A DNA stretch of 34,190 nucleotides from Novosphingobium sp. Chol11 (GTDB taxonomy: Bacteria > Pseudomonadota > Alphaproteobacteria > Sphingomonadales > Sphingomonadaceae). The translations under genes were made by a program, and so were the position numbers. How positions within the stretch are numbered: the stretch's first letter is position 1; each line of letters begins with the position of its first letter. The notes under the pieces were generated by a model. That model saw only the letters and a list, made by a program, of their open reading frames with translations. It had not been told where the DNA came from and did not search any database. The stretch covers positions 1-34,190 of the forward strand of contig CAMDQO010000004.1 of NCBI GenBank assembly GCA_945906105.1. Direction: 5' to 3'. Shown here piece by piece: positions 1 to 7,653 of this stretch.

Positions 1-848
1 CCGGCCAGCATGGCGTTGCCACGGCAACTGTCTGCGCGCGTTTCGGCTTGCCATGCGTGATCTTCATGGGCGCGACCGACGTGGTCCGCCAGCAGCCCAA
101 CGTATTCCGCATGAAGCTGCTGGGGGCGGAAGTCGTGCCGGTAACTTCGGGCGCGGCAACTCTGAAGGACGCGATGAACGAGGCGCTGCGTGATTGGGTC
201 GCCAATGTGCATGACACGTTCTACATCATCGGCACCGCCGCCGGTCCGCATCCCTATCCGGAGCTGGTCCGCGATTTCCAGAGCGTGATCGGACGCGAGG
301 CGCGGGCGCAGCTGCTTTCCCGCACTGGCCGTCTGCCCGATCTGCTGGTCGCGGCCATTGGCGGTGGTTCCAACGCCATCGGGCTGTTCCACCCCTTCCT
401 GGATGACAAGGACGTGAAGATGCTTGGCGTTGAGGCGGCAGGGCATGGGCTGGATAAGCAGCACGCCGCCAGCCTTGCCGGTGGACGCCCCGGCATCCTC
501 CACGGCAACAAGACTTATCTGTTGCAGGACGAGGACGGCCAGATCACCGAGGCCCACTCGATCAGCGCGGGCCTCGACTATCCCGGCATCGGGCCGGAGC
601 ACTCGTGGCTCAAGGAAGTGGGCCGGGTGGATTACACCTCGGTGACGGATACCGAAGCGCTCGAAGGTTTTCAGCTGCTCTGCCGCACCGAAGGCATTAT
701 CCCAGCGCTGGAGCCAGCCCACGCCATCGCCGCCGTCGCCAAGGTCGCGCCGACGATGGACAAGGACCAGATTATCATCGCCAACCTGTGCGGACGCGGC
801 GACAAGGATATTTTCACTGTGGCGGAAGCGCTGGGGGTGGAGATATGA
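1..848 (+). CDS. trpB: Tryptophan synthase beta chain, 3' part (5' end outside window)
   Basis: The beta subunit joins indole (channelled from TrpA) to L-serine using PLP, the last step of tryptophan synthesis in the cytoplasm. The gene is cut by the window edge: the reading frame is open from base 3, and the first residues read [15 protein letters not shown], a conserved TrpB segment. An internal TTG at 48 is only a codon, not the start. The PLP-phosphate loop GGGSNAIG lies near bases 361-384, and the late conserved block [15 protein letters not shown] near 565-609. About 282 residues are present, so roughly the N-terminal third is missing, including the PLP lysine. The stop overlaps the trpA start (ATGA), so the two subunits are translationally coupled. 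Identification is very secure. Confidence 0.97.
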   Translation, partial: GQHGVATATVCARFGLPCVIFMGATDVVRQQPNVFRMKLLGAEVVPVTSGAATLKDAMNEALRDWVANVHDTFYIIGTAAGPHPYPELVRDFQSVIGREARAQLLSRTGRLPDLLVAAIGGGSNAIGLFHPFLDDKDVKMLGVEAAGHGLDKQHAASLAGGRPGILHGNKTYLLQDEDGQITEAHSISAGLDYPGIGPEHSWLKEVGRVDYTSVTDTEALEGFQLLCRTEGIIPALEPAHAIAAVAKVAPTMDKDQIIIANLCGRGDKDIFTVAEALGVEI

Positions 849-1633
849 CCCGCCTCTCCGCCGCCTTTGCCAAGGGCCACCCCACCCTCGTCACCTTCAT
901 CACCGCAGGCGATCCGTCCCCCAGCGCCACGCCAGCCATCCTTGATGCGTTGGTTGCGGGCGGAGCGGATGTGATCGAGTTGGGGATGCCGTTCACCGAT
1001 CCGATGGCCGATGGCCCGGCAATCCAGGAAGCGAATTTGCGCAGCCTCGCCGCTGGCACGCGCACGGCTGACATCTTCCGCTTGGCCGCAGACTTCCGCG
1101 CGCGCCATCCAGAGGTGCCACTGGTGCTGATGGGTTATGCCAACCCGATGACGACGCGTGGGGGCGAATGGTTCGCCGCTGAGTGCCACAAGGCCGGTGT
1201 CGATGGCGTGATCTGCGTCGATATTCCGCCCGAGGAAGACCCCGAGCTTGGCCCGGCCTTGCGCGCGGTTGGCGTCTCGTTGATCCGTCTCGCCACGCCG
1301 ACCAGCGATGCTGCGCGGCTGCCCGCGATCCTCGAAGGCTCATCAGGCTTTCTCTATTACGTCTCGGTCGCGGGGATCACCGGCAAGCAGCAGGCCGCGC
1401 TCGGTGCGATTGAACAGGCGGTTGCGCGGCTGAAAGCGGCGACGGATATTCCCGTTGCTGTCGGCTTCGGTGTGCGCACGCCGGAGCAGGCCGCCGCCAT
1501 TGCCAAGCACGCTGACGGCGTGGTGGTCGGCTCGGCACTGGTCGATCTGGTGGCGCTCCATGGGGCCAATGCCGCAGGGCCGGTGGAAGAGCTGACCCGC
1601 GCGCTGGCAGAGGCTGTGCATTCGGCGCGTTAG
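845..1633 (+). CDS. trpA: Tryptophan synthase alpha chain
   Basis: A 262-residue TIM-barrel protein that cleaves indole-3-glycerol phosphate to indole and glyceraldehyde-3-phosphate, working in a complex with TrpB. The catalytic acids are visible in the block [15 protein letters not shown]: Glu45 and Asp56, matching Glu49 and Asp60 of E. coli. Near the C terminus, [13 protein letters not shown] and [11 protein letters not shown] form the phosphate-binding loops. The start is the ATG inside the ATGA overlap with trpB. A longer open frame runs upstream through trpB but is only a shadow. The length is normal for the family (about 260-270). The gene is followed by a 208-base gap holding an inverted repeat, then accD. 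Confidence 0.97.
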   Translation: MTRLSAAFAKGHPTLVTFITAGDPSPSATPAILDALVAGGADVIELGMPFTDPMADGPAIQEANLRSLAAGTRTADIFRLAADFRARHPEVPLVLMGYANPMTTRGGEWFAAECHKAGVDGVICVDIPPEEDPELGPALRAVGVSLIRLATPTSDAARLPAILEGSSGFLYYVSVAGITGKQQAALGAIEQAVARLKAATDIPVAVGFGVRTPEQAAAIAKHADGVVVGSALVDLVALHGANAAGPVEELTRALAEAVHSAR

Positions 1634-1639
1634 AATTGA

Positions 1640-1788
1640 TTCACGCAAAGGCGCAGAGGCGCAAAGGGGTTGTGATGCGCCGCAGGCAACCCGCCTTTAT
1701 GCGACAATACGTCATGAGCTAACTATTGAAGTTGAAATCGGCTTTGCCGAAAGCACTACCTCTTTGCGCCTCTGCGCCTTTGCGTGAA
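1640..1788. repeat. Palindromic element with 27-base perfect inverted arms between trpA and accD
   Basis: The arms at 1640-1666 and 1762-1788 are perfect reverse complements over 27 bases, separated by 95 bases. Each arm is itself a tandem of 8-base units of the form GCRRAGGC (GCAAAGGC, GCAGAGGC, GCAAAGG), so the element is both repetitive and palindromic. There is no transposase, and the interior carries no convincing gene. The layout resembles a MITE or other short dispersed repeat. In RNA it would form one long hairpin between trpA and accD. It lacks a U-tract, so it is not a standard terminator. The family assignment and copy number in the genome are unknown from this window. Confidence 0.8.
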
Positions 1789-1841
1789 CCAAAAAACCTA
1801 CCCTCTCGCAAACGCCCAAACTCTAGGCTAAAGGCCATCCC

Positions 1842-2690
1842 ATGTCCTGGATCACCAAAGTCCGCAATTCGCTCAGCCGCGTCACCAAGCGCGACACACC
1901 GGATAACCTCTGGATCAAATGCCCTTCGTGCAGCGAAATGCTGTTCACCAAGGAATATGAGGAAAACCTCAGCGTTTGCCCGCGCTGCGAGCATCATGGC
2001 CGGATCGGTGCCGATGCTCGGATGGCGCAGCTGCTCGATCCGGGCTTCATCCTGCTGCCCAGCCCAAAGGTGGTGGAAGATCCGCTAAAGTTCCGTGACA
2101 GCAAGAAATACCCTGACCGACTCAAAGCCGCTCGTGCCGCGAATCCGCACCCTGATGCGCTGACCAATGCCGCAGGCAAGATTGCAGGGCGGAAAGTCGT
2201 GCTCGGCGTGCAGGACTTCGCCTTCATGGGTGGATCGATGGGCATGGCGGTGGGTGAGGCTTTTGTCACCGGGACCGAACGGGCCATCAAGGACAAGTGC
2301 GCCTATGTGATTTGCACGGCGGCTGGCGGCGCGCGGATGCAGGAGGGCATTCTCTCCCTGATGCAGATGCCCAAGACCACGGTGGCGGTGCGGCGGCTGA
2401 AAGCGGCGGGCCTGCCCTATATCGTGGTGCTGACCGATCCGACTACTGGCGGCGTCACCGCAAGCTATGCCATGCTGGGCGATATTCACATTGCCGAACC
2501 AGGCTGCCTGATCGGCTTTGCCGGCCAGCGGGTAATCAAGGACACCATCCGCGAAAAGCTGCCCGAAGGCTTCCAGCGCGCCGAGTATCTCTTCAGTCAC
2601 GGAATGGTGGACATGGTGGTGCCGCGCAAAGATCTGCGCGAGACGCTGGCCTCGCTGCTGGGGCATCTGGCTCCTGCGAAGGCAGCGTGA
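1842..2690 (+). CDS. accD: Acetyl-CoA carboxylase carboxyltransferase beta subunit
   Basis: The beta half of the carboxyltransferase that moves CO2 from biotin (on AccB) to acetyl-CoA, making malonyl-CoA for fatty-acid synthesis. It works with AccA, which is not in the window. The 282-residue protein has the N-terminal four-cysteine zinc ribbon typical of bacterial AccD: Cys27, Cys30, Cys46 and Cys49. This is followed by the crotonase-like core with the blocks [15 protein letters not shown] and [15 protein letters not shown] and the oxyanion region GFAGQRVI. The ATG at 1842 begins [10 protein letters not shown], a usual AccD N terminus. Position between trpA and folC matches a gene order common in alphaproteobacteria. 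Nothing is missing. Confidence 0.97.
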   Translation: MSWITKVRNSLSRVTKRDTPDNLWIKCPSCSEMLFTKEYEENLSVCPRCEHHGRIGADARMAQLLDPGFILLPSPKVVEDPLKFRDSKKYPDRLKAARAANPHPDALTNAAGKIAGRKVVLGVQDFAFMGGSMGMAVGEAFVTGTERAIKDKCAYVICTAAGGARMQEGILSLMQMPKTTVAVRRLKAAGLPYIVVLTDPTTGGVTASYAMLGDIHIAEPGCLIGFAGQRVIKDTIREKLPEGFQRAEYLFSHGMVDMVVPRKDLRETLASLLGHLAPAKAA

Positions 2691-2693
2691 TTT

Positions 2694-2823
2694 ACCCCTC
2701 CACCACCCGCTTTGCGGGCGGCCCCCCTCCCCATTGCAAATCAATGGGGAGGATCGCGACTTTAGCACCTCCCCATCAACTTGTGATGGGGAGGTGGCAG
2801 TTGCGCAGCAACTGACGGAGGGA
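2694..2823. repeat. Paired palindromic repeat between accD and folC (divergent units)
   Basis: Almost the whole accD-folC gap is a composite palindrome. It contains CCCGCtttGCGGG (2706-2718), an 11-bp hairpin at 2726-2736/2742-2752, a second 11-bp hairpin at 2768-2778/2784-2794, and a 7-bp hairpin at 2798-2804/2808-2814. The right end (2788-2822) reads GGGGAGGTGGC, then a small palindrome, then GACGGAGGG. The left end is a diverged copy of the same unit in the opposite direction. The same unit occurs twice inside folC (3806-3921), there facing inward. The terminal GGAGGG at 2817-2822 lies five bases before the folC TTG and doubles as its Shine-Dalgarno sequence. Confidence 0.8.
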
Positions 2824-2827
2824 CCAA

Positions 2828-4291
2828 TTGCGCGACTTCGCCACCTCTGACTCCCCCGAAGTTCAGGCGCAGCTTGACCGGCTGGCCAAGCTCTCGCTCC
2901 CACAGGGGCGCTTCGGGCTGGAAACGATCCGCGAACTGCTGGCGCGGCTGGGCAATCCACAAAGCGCCATCCCGCCTGCCTTCCATGTGGCGGGCACCAA
3001 CGGCAAGGGATCGACCTGTGCCTATCTGACGTCAATCCTCGAAGCGCAGGGTTTCCGCGTTCACTCAGCCACCAAGCCGCATCTGGTGCGTTACAATGAA
3101 CGCATCAGGCTGGCGGGCACGCTGATATCTGACGAACTGCTGGCGCAGCTTCTGGCGCAGGTTCTGGACGCTTCAGTAGACCTCAATCCCAGCTTTTTCG
3201 AAGTAACGACAGCGGCGATGTTCCTCGCCTTTCTGACAGTTCCAGCCGATGTCTGCGTGATCGAGGTTGGCCTTGGCGGGCGCTTTGATGCGACCAATGT
3301 GCTGGAAACCGCGATCAGTTGCGGCATTGCCTCTCTCGGCATAGACCATGAGGCCTTCCTGCTGGCCCCAGAAGTGGGCGTGCCGCAAGAACCCCTGCCC
3401 CGCATCGCTTTCGAAAAGGCCAGCATCGCCCAGCCCGGCGTGCCATTGGTGACGCAGAATTACGGGATCGAAGTAGCCAAGGTCGTGGTTGCCATGGCCC
3501 GTGAACGCGGCGCGCGGCTTGCCATGCGCGGGGTGCATTGGTCTTCCGCGATTGGCGGGACCATTGCATATCGCGATGCATACGGCGCGCTGGAATTGCC
3601 ACTGCCCACACTGGCGGGCGCGCATCAGGCAGACAATGCTGCACTGGCCGTCGCCATGCTACGCCATCAGCAACGCTTTGCCATCAGCGACGAGGCCATG
3701 GTGAAGGGCATCACGGCTGCGCGCTGGCCCGCGCGGTTGCAACTGCTGGGGCCGGGGCCGCTGACTGCGCTGGTGCAGCGCGCCGAGAATCGGCATCCCT
3801 TGCTCAATCCTCCCTCCTCGGGGGAGGTGGCGGCGCGAAGCGCTGACGGAGGGGTATCCCGCTATCGAGAGGGCGATACCCCTCCGCCCCTACGGGGCAC
3901 CTCTCCCACAGGGGGAGGATTTTCACAAATCCCACATCGCAAGGTCTGGCTGGATGGTGGTCACAACCCCGATGCTGGGCTGGCGATTGCACGTTACTTT
4001 GCCGAGGCCGAGCCGTTTCACCTGATTATCGGTATGCTGACCAGCAAAGACCCATCGGCCATTGTCGCGCCGCTGGCTGGCAAGCTGCTCAGTCTTTCGG
4101 TGGTTCCCGCGCCGGGACATGAAGCGCACCGACCAGAAGATTTCGCGCCCCATTCCGCGCTGCCAGTCCGCCGCTTCAAGGATGTTTCGTCCGCACTGGC
4201 CGCGCTACCCAAGGGCGGTGACGTGCTGATCGCCGGTTCGCTCTACCTAGCAGGTGAAGTGCTGCGGCTTAACCGGGAGTTTCCGGGCTAG
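2828..4291 (+). CDS. folC: Bifunctional folylpolyglutamate/dihydrofolate synthase with an in-frame repeat insert
   Basis: An ATP-dependent Mur-ligase-like enzyme that adds glutamate to dihydropteroate and to folates. Visible motifs are the P-loop AGTNGKGST (residues 55-63), the folate-loop region KPHLVRYNERI, CVIEVGLGGRFDATNVL, and the C-terminal-domain block WLDGGHNPDAG (374-384). At 487 residues it is clearly longer than the usual 420-440. The excess is residues 327-365, rich in Gly, Pro, Ser and Arg and encoded by a palindromic repeat (3806-3921) that keeps the frame open. It falls in the linker between the central domain and the C-terminal domain. The start is TTG at 2828, supported by GGAGGG five bases upstream. 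The stop overlaps the end of the convergent ampG-like gene by four bases. Confidence 0.95.
   Translation: MRDFATSDSPEVQAQLDRLAKLSLPQGRFGLETIRELLARLGNPQSAIPPAFHVAGTNGKGSTCAYLTSILEAQGFRVHSATKPHLVRYNERIRLAGTLISDELLAQLLAQVLDASVDLNPSFFEVTTAAMFLAFLTVPADVCVIEVGLGGRFDATNVLETAISCGIASLGIDHEAFLLAPEVGVPQEPLPRIAFEKASIAQPGVPLVTQNYGIEVAKVVVAMARERGARLAMRGVHWSSAIGGTIAYRDAYGALELPLPTLAGAHQADNAALAVAMLRHQQRFAISDEAMVKGITAARWPARLQLLGPGPLTALVQRAENRHPLLNPPSSGEVAARSADGGVSRYREGDTPPPLRGTSPTGGGFSQIPHRKVWLDGGHNPDAGLAIARYFAEAEPFHLIIGMLTSKDPSAIVAPLAGKLLSLSVVPAPGHEAHRPEDFAPHSALPVRRFKDVSSALAALPKGGDVLIAGSLYLAGEVLRLNREFPG
3806..3921. repeat. Palindromic element inserted in frame within folC (convergent units)
   Basis: A 116-base element with perfect 9-base terminal inverted repeats (AATCCTCCC at 3806-3814, GGGAGGATT at 3913-3921). 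From left to right it holds a CCTCC/GGAGG hairpin (3813-3826), GCGCgaaGCGC (3833-3843), a central 12-bp stem (3847-3858 with 3875-3886), GCCCCtacGGGGC (3886-3898), and a CTCCC/GGGAG hairpin at the right end. It is two copies of one unit of about 32 bases facing each other. The same unit makes up the accD-folC gap element, there facing outward. Inside folC it is translated as residues 327-365 without a stop. No target-site duplication is obvious. Confidence 0.85.
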
Positions 4292-5688
4292 GTAGGCTTT
4301 GCCGCGCCCTCATGCCCGTCATCCTCGGTGCTGGGCTGGCGAATGCTTTGCACCAGATAGCCCTTGTGCCACAGCAGCCACAGCAGCAGCATGCCCGGAA
4401 TCGCCGCGAGAATGGTGAAACCCCAGAAACCAACCCAGCCCAACTTTTCCGCAATCACCCCGGCAGGTGATGCCAGCCAGGTCCGTCCGAAAGCGGCGAA
4501 GGATGACAGCAGCGCAAACTGCGTGGCGGTATAGGCTAGGCTGGAGAGACCCGAGAGGTAGGTGGCAAACACCGTTAGTCCGATACCGCTGGTCAGATTT
4601 TCGGTAACGATTGCTGCAACCAGCATCCAGTAATCATTGCCGACCAGCGCCAACACCATGAACATGACATTGGAAAGCATCATCATCAGGCCGGAAATCA
4701 GCAGGGCGCGACCCATGCCCAACCAGAGGATAAATGGTGCCCCAATCGCCGATCCAATGATCAGCGCGCCAAAGCCCCACAACTTGTTGGCCGAAATATA
4801 GTCCATATCGGCAAAGCCAAGTTTGACGATCATCGGCCCCAGCATGGTCTGGCCCATGGCATCGCCAACCTTGTAAACCAACACAAAGGCAAGGATGATG
4901 AAAGCGCCGTGGCGGCCCAGAAATTCGCGGAACGGATTGATCACCGTTTCAGTGAGCCACTGCCCCGCAGTCATCCCGCTGGCTTCGGCGTGGCGATCAA
5001 TAAATTTGCCCGGTCCCGCCCAGATCGCCCCGACAATCGCCGGAATGATGCACAGCGCGGTCAGGCCATAGCCCATGGCCCAGCCCAGCCCCAGCCCTTC
5101 GGCCGAAGCCAGATAGACAGTGCCGGCACCGGCAATCAGATTACCGGTACGATAACCGAACTGGTTGGTTGCCGTGCCATGGGCAAATTCATCTTCTTCC
5201 AGAATTTCAATGCGATAGGCATCTATGACAATATCCTGCGTAGCCGAAAGGAACGCAGTGACAATCGCCCAGAAGATAAAGGATCCCAGTTGGCCGGGCT
5301 GCGGATTGCTCGCCCCCAGTTGCCAGATCGACACGAACAGCAGCGCCTGAACAAAGAACAGCCAGCTCCGCCGCTGTCCAAGCCAGCGCGTCAGAAGCGG
5401 CAAGGGCAGCTTGTCCACCAGCGGCGCCCACAAGAACTTGATGGTGTAAGGCGTGCCCAATGCCACAGCAAAGCCGATGGTGGCCGTATCCAGGCCCACC
5501 TTGGCAAGCCAGAAAGTCATCGTCGCAACGAGCAGCGTCAGCGGAAAGCCGCTCGAAATGCCGAGCAGAAAAGTGATCATCGGGTTCTTGCGCAGGTATG
5601 GCCGAAACGATTTCACGCGGGTGGCCACCACCGCAAGGCCGACAAGCACCGAGACAAAGATCACAAACCGGATCAGATCATTCGACAT
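4288..5688 (-). CDS. ampG: AmpG-type muropeptide transporter (MFS)
   Basis: A 466-residue polytopic inner-membrane protein of the major facilitator superfamily. The N-terminal region LLGISSGFPLTLLVATMTFWLAKVG followed by LGTPYTIKFLWAPLVDKLPLP and LGQRRSW is characteristic of AmpG, the importer of anhydro-muropeptides released during cell-wall turnover. Hydrophobic segments run through most of the length, consistent with 12 or more membrane helices. The frame ends head-on against folC with a four-base overlap. It stands alone on its strand and is divergent from rluB across about 100 bases. AmpG-like paralogues with other substrates exist, so the precise substrate is inferred. No ampD or beta-lactamase gene is nearby. 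Confidence 0.85.
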   Translation of the reverse strand: MSNDLIRFVIFVSVLVGLAVVATRVKSFRPYLRKNPMITFLLGISSGFPLTLLVATMTFWLAKVGLDTATIGFAVALGTPYTIKFLWAPLVDKLPLPLLTRWLGQRRSWLFFVQALLFVSIWQLGASNPQPGQLGSFIFWAIVTAFLSATQDIVIDAYRIEILEEDEFAHGTATNQFGYRTGNLIAGAGTVYLASAEGLGLGWAMGYGLTALCIIPAIVGAIWAGPGKFIDRHAEASGMTAGQWLTETVINPFREFLGRHGAFIILAFVLVYKVGDAMGQTMLGPMIVKLGFADMDYISANKLWGFGALIIGSAIGAPFILWLGMGRALLISGLMMMLSNVMFMVLALVGNDYWMLVAAIVTENLTSGIGLTVFATYLSGLSSLAYTATQFALLSSFAAFGRTWLASPAGVIAEKLGWVGFWGFTILAAIPGMLLLWLLWHKGYLVQSIRQPSTEDDGHEGAAKPT

Positions 5689-5794
5689 GCAACCCTACCC
5701 CTTTGACCATCCCGTTTGGTTCTGGCTGCGATGACTAACGCGATTTCGCCGGAAGGCCAGTGACTTTTGCCCGCCAATGCGCCAAGTGCTCACA

Positions 5795-7105
5795 ATGTCA
5801 GATCAGCCCATCTCTACTGGCGAAAGCTCTCCCCCTCCCGCAGACGAAAAGCGCGAGGGCGCCACCCTTGAGCAGCGCAGCGGAGAACGCATCGCCAAGC
5901 TGCTCGCCCGCGCCGGCGTCGCATCGCGGCGCGAAGTTGAGCGGATGATTGCCGAGGGGCGGGTCAAGTTGAACGGGGTGCTCGTCACCGCACCCTCAAC
6001 GGTGCTGCCCAACCTGCACGGCATCACGGTGGACGACATCCCGATTGCCGAGCCGGAAGCCCCGCGCCTGTTCGCTTTCCACAAACCTACCGGCCTGCTC
6101 ACTGCCGAGCGTGATCCCGCTGGTCGGCCGACGATCTATGCGGCGCTGCGCAATGCCCTGCCCCCCGGCACCCCGCGCCTGATGCCGGTCGGGCGGCTCG
6201 ATCTCAACACCGAAGGGCTGCTGCTGCTGACTAACGACGGCGAGCTCAAGCGGGCGATGGAGCTGCCCTCCAGCGGCATTCCGCGCACCTATCGCGCCCG
6301 CACCTATGGCGAGGTTTCGCAGCCCCAGCTTGAGGCGCTGATGGCAGGTACCACTATCGAGGGCGTCCACTATGGCCGCATCGATGCCAATATGGAGCGC
6401 CGCACAGGGCGTAATCAGTGGATCGAGCTGAAACTGACCGAAGGCAAGAACCGAGAAGTGCGGCGCGTGCTTGAGGCTTTGGGGCTGGAGGTCAGCCGCC
6501 TGCTGCGCACCTCCTATGGTCCGTTCGAACTGCTCGATCTGCCGCGCGGCGCGGCGATTGAGATTGCCCCGGTCGAGGTTGAAAAGTTCCGCAAGACGCT
6601 GAAGCTGGCACCTGCCACGCAGACTGCCCGCAGACCCGTTGAAGCAGCAGCCGCAGGAACGCCAGCGCCCGCTCCCCGGCGCGATCCCCGCACCGGCTCC
6701 CCTCGCCGTAAACCTGATCCCTCGCGCCCGGTGGACCGTGATGCCCCGCGCTCTCCGCCCCGAGGCCGGGAAGGCGGCCGGGATGGTGCCAGAGAGACCG
6801 GACGCGGCGGCAGGCCTGATGGTTTCCGCCCTGATGCCCGCACCAATAGCCGTGATGCGCCACGCTCTGTCTCCCGTCGTGGAGGCAAACCCGATGCAGC
6901 GCGCCCCACTGATCGGGACGGACCACGCACCCCGCCGCGCGGCGGCAGCGATGGCCCCAGAGGCAAACCATCAGGCAAACCCGCCAGTGCTGGCTCAAGA
7001 AGTGATCGCCCAAGAAGCGATGTCCCATGGGGTGACCGCCCAAGAGATGATGGCCCCAGAAACGACGGCCCTAAAGACAATAACCGCCGGGGCCCGCGCC
7101 GGTGA
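5795..7105 (+). CDS. rluB: 23S rRNA pseudouridine synthase, RluB/RsuA family, with long basic disordered tail
   Basis: Converts a uridine in ribosomal RNA to pseudouridine; RluB acts on 23S helix 89 in E. coli. Counting from ATG 5795, an S4 RNA-binding domain covers about residues 30-75 (RIAKLLARAGVASRREVERM). The catalytic block GRLDLNTEGLLLLTNDGE contains Asp136, and KNREVRRVLEALGLEVSRLLR follows at the end of the catalytic domain. From about residue 270 to 436 the protein is low-complexity, dominated by Arg, Pro, Gly, Asp and Ser, with repeated short patterns such as RDAPRS and RTPPRGG. An alternative ATG at 5777 adds six residues; neither start has a strong ribosome binding site. The stop overlaps the rsmD start (GTGA). 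RluB versus another RsuA-family member is not certain. Confidence 0.87.
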   Translation: MSDQPISTGESSPPPADEKREGATLEQRSGERIAKLLARAGVASRREVERMIAEGRVKLNGVLVTAPSTVLPNLHGITVDDIPIAEPEAPRLFAFHKPTGLLTAERDPAGRPTIYAALRNALPPGTPRLMPVGRLDLNTEGLLLLTNDGELKRAMELPSSGIPRTYRARTYGEVSQPQLEALMAGTTIEGVHYGRIDANMERRTGRNQWIELKLTEGKNREVRRVLEALGLEVSRLLRTSYGPFELLDLPRGAAIEIAPVEVEKFRKTLKLAPATQTARRPVEAAAAGTPAPAPRRDPRTGSPRRKPDPSRPVDRDAPRSPPRGREGGRDGARETGRGGRPDGFRPDARTNSRDAPRSVSRRGGKPDAARPTDRDGPRTPPRGGSDGPRGKPSGKPASAGSRSDRPRSDVPWGDRPRDDGPRNDGPKDNNRRGPRR

Positions 7106-7653
7106 GCTTGCGAATTATTGCCGGCGAATGGCGCGGGCGCAAGATTGCGACCCCTGCTGGCGACGCCACGCGGCCAACCGCTGACCGCACGCGCGAAACG
7201 CTGTTCTCGATGCTCAACAGCCGCCTTGGCAGCTTTGAAGGACTGGCCGTGGCTGATCTGTTCGCCGGATCGGGTGCGCTGGGGCTTGAAGCTCTATCGC
7301 GCGGCGCGGCCACATGCCTGTTTGTCGAACAGGATGCCGCAGCCGTCCGCGTGATCCGCAAGAATATCGAAGATTTGCAAGCACAAGGGCGCTGCGACGT
7401 TCGCGCATCATCGGTACTGACTTTGGGTGTGGCCAAGGCTCCGCTCGATCTGCTGCTGCTCGATCCGCCCTATGGCAGCGGCGCGGGTGCTGTGGCGCTC
7501 GAAAAGCTGGCTCGGCTGGGCTGGATATCGCCTGCCAGCTGGATCAGTCTGGAAACCGCCGCCAGCGAAACGCCAGACCTGCGTGACTTCATCATCGATG
7601 ACACGCGCAAGGTCGGCAAGGCGCGGATTACCTTGGCGCGGCTACCGGCTTAG
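7102..7653 (+). CDS. rsmD: 16S rRNA (guanine-966-N2)-methyltransferase
   Basis: A 183-residue SAM-dependent methyltransferase that modifies G966 of 16S rRNA. The N terminus RIIAGEWRGRKI is typical of RsmD. The SAM-binding loop is DLFAGSGALGLEALSRGA (residues 52-69), and the catalytic N6/N2-methyltransferase motif is DPPY at 121-124. The GTG start at 7102 overlaps the rluB stop by four bases, so two rRNA-modification enzymes are translationally coupled; this pairing is common in alphaproteobacteria. The 3' end overlaps the convergent MHS transporter by 26 bases, so the two genes share a terminus with no room for a terminator. Confidence 0.95.
   Translation: MSLRIIAGEWRGRKIATPAGDATRPTADRTRETLFSMLNSRLGSFEGLAVADLFAGSGALGLEALSRGAATCLFVEQDAAAVRVIRKNIEDLQAQGRCDVRASSVLTLGVAKAPLDLLLLDPPYGSGAGAVALEKLARLGWISPASWISLETAASETPDLRDFIIDDTRKVGKARITLARLPA

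Noticed and set aside
605..844. Long upstream extension of the trpA reading frame
   Set aside because: It overlaps trpB in another frame and lacks TrpA similarity; the ATG at 845 gives the standard N terminus and an ATGA overlap.
1640..1788. Inverted repeat read as an insertion sequence
   Set aside because: There is no room for a transposase and no coding interior, so it is listed as a repeat only.
4909..5706. 265-codon plus-strand open frame opposite the AmpG-type gene
   Set aside because: Antisense shadow with an abnormal His/Arg/Gln-rich composition; the minus-strand protein has clear membrane and family motifs.
6492..7080. Two long minus-strand open frames across the rluB tail
   Set aside because: They arise from the low-complexity, stop-poor DNA of the tail and carry no domain.
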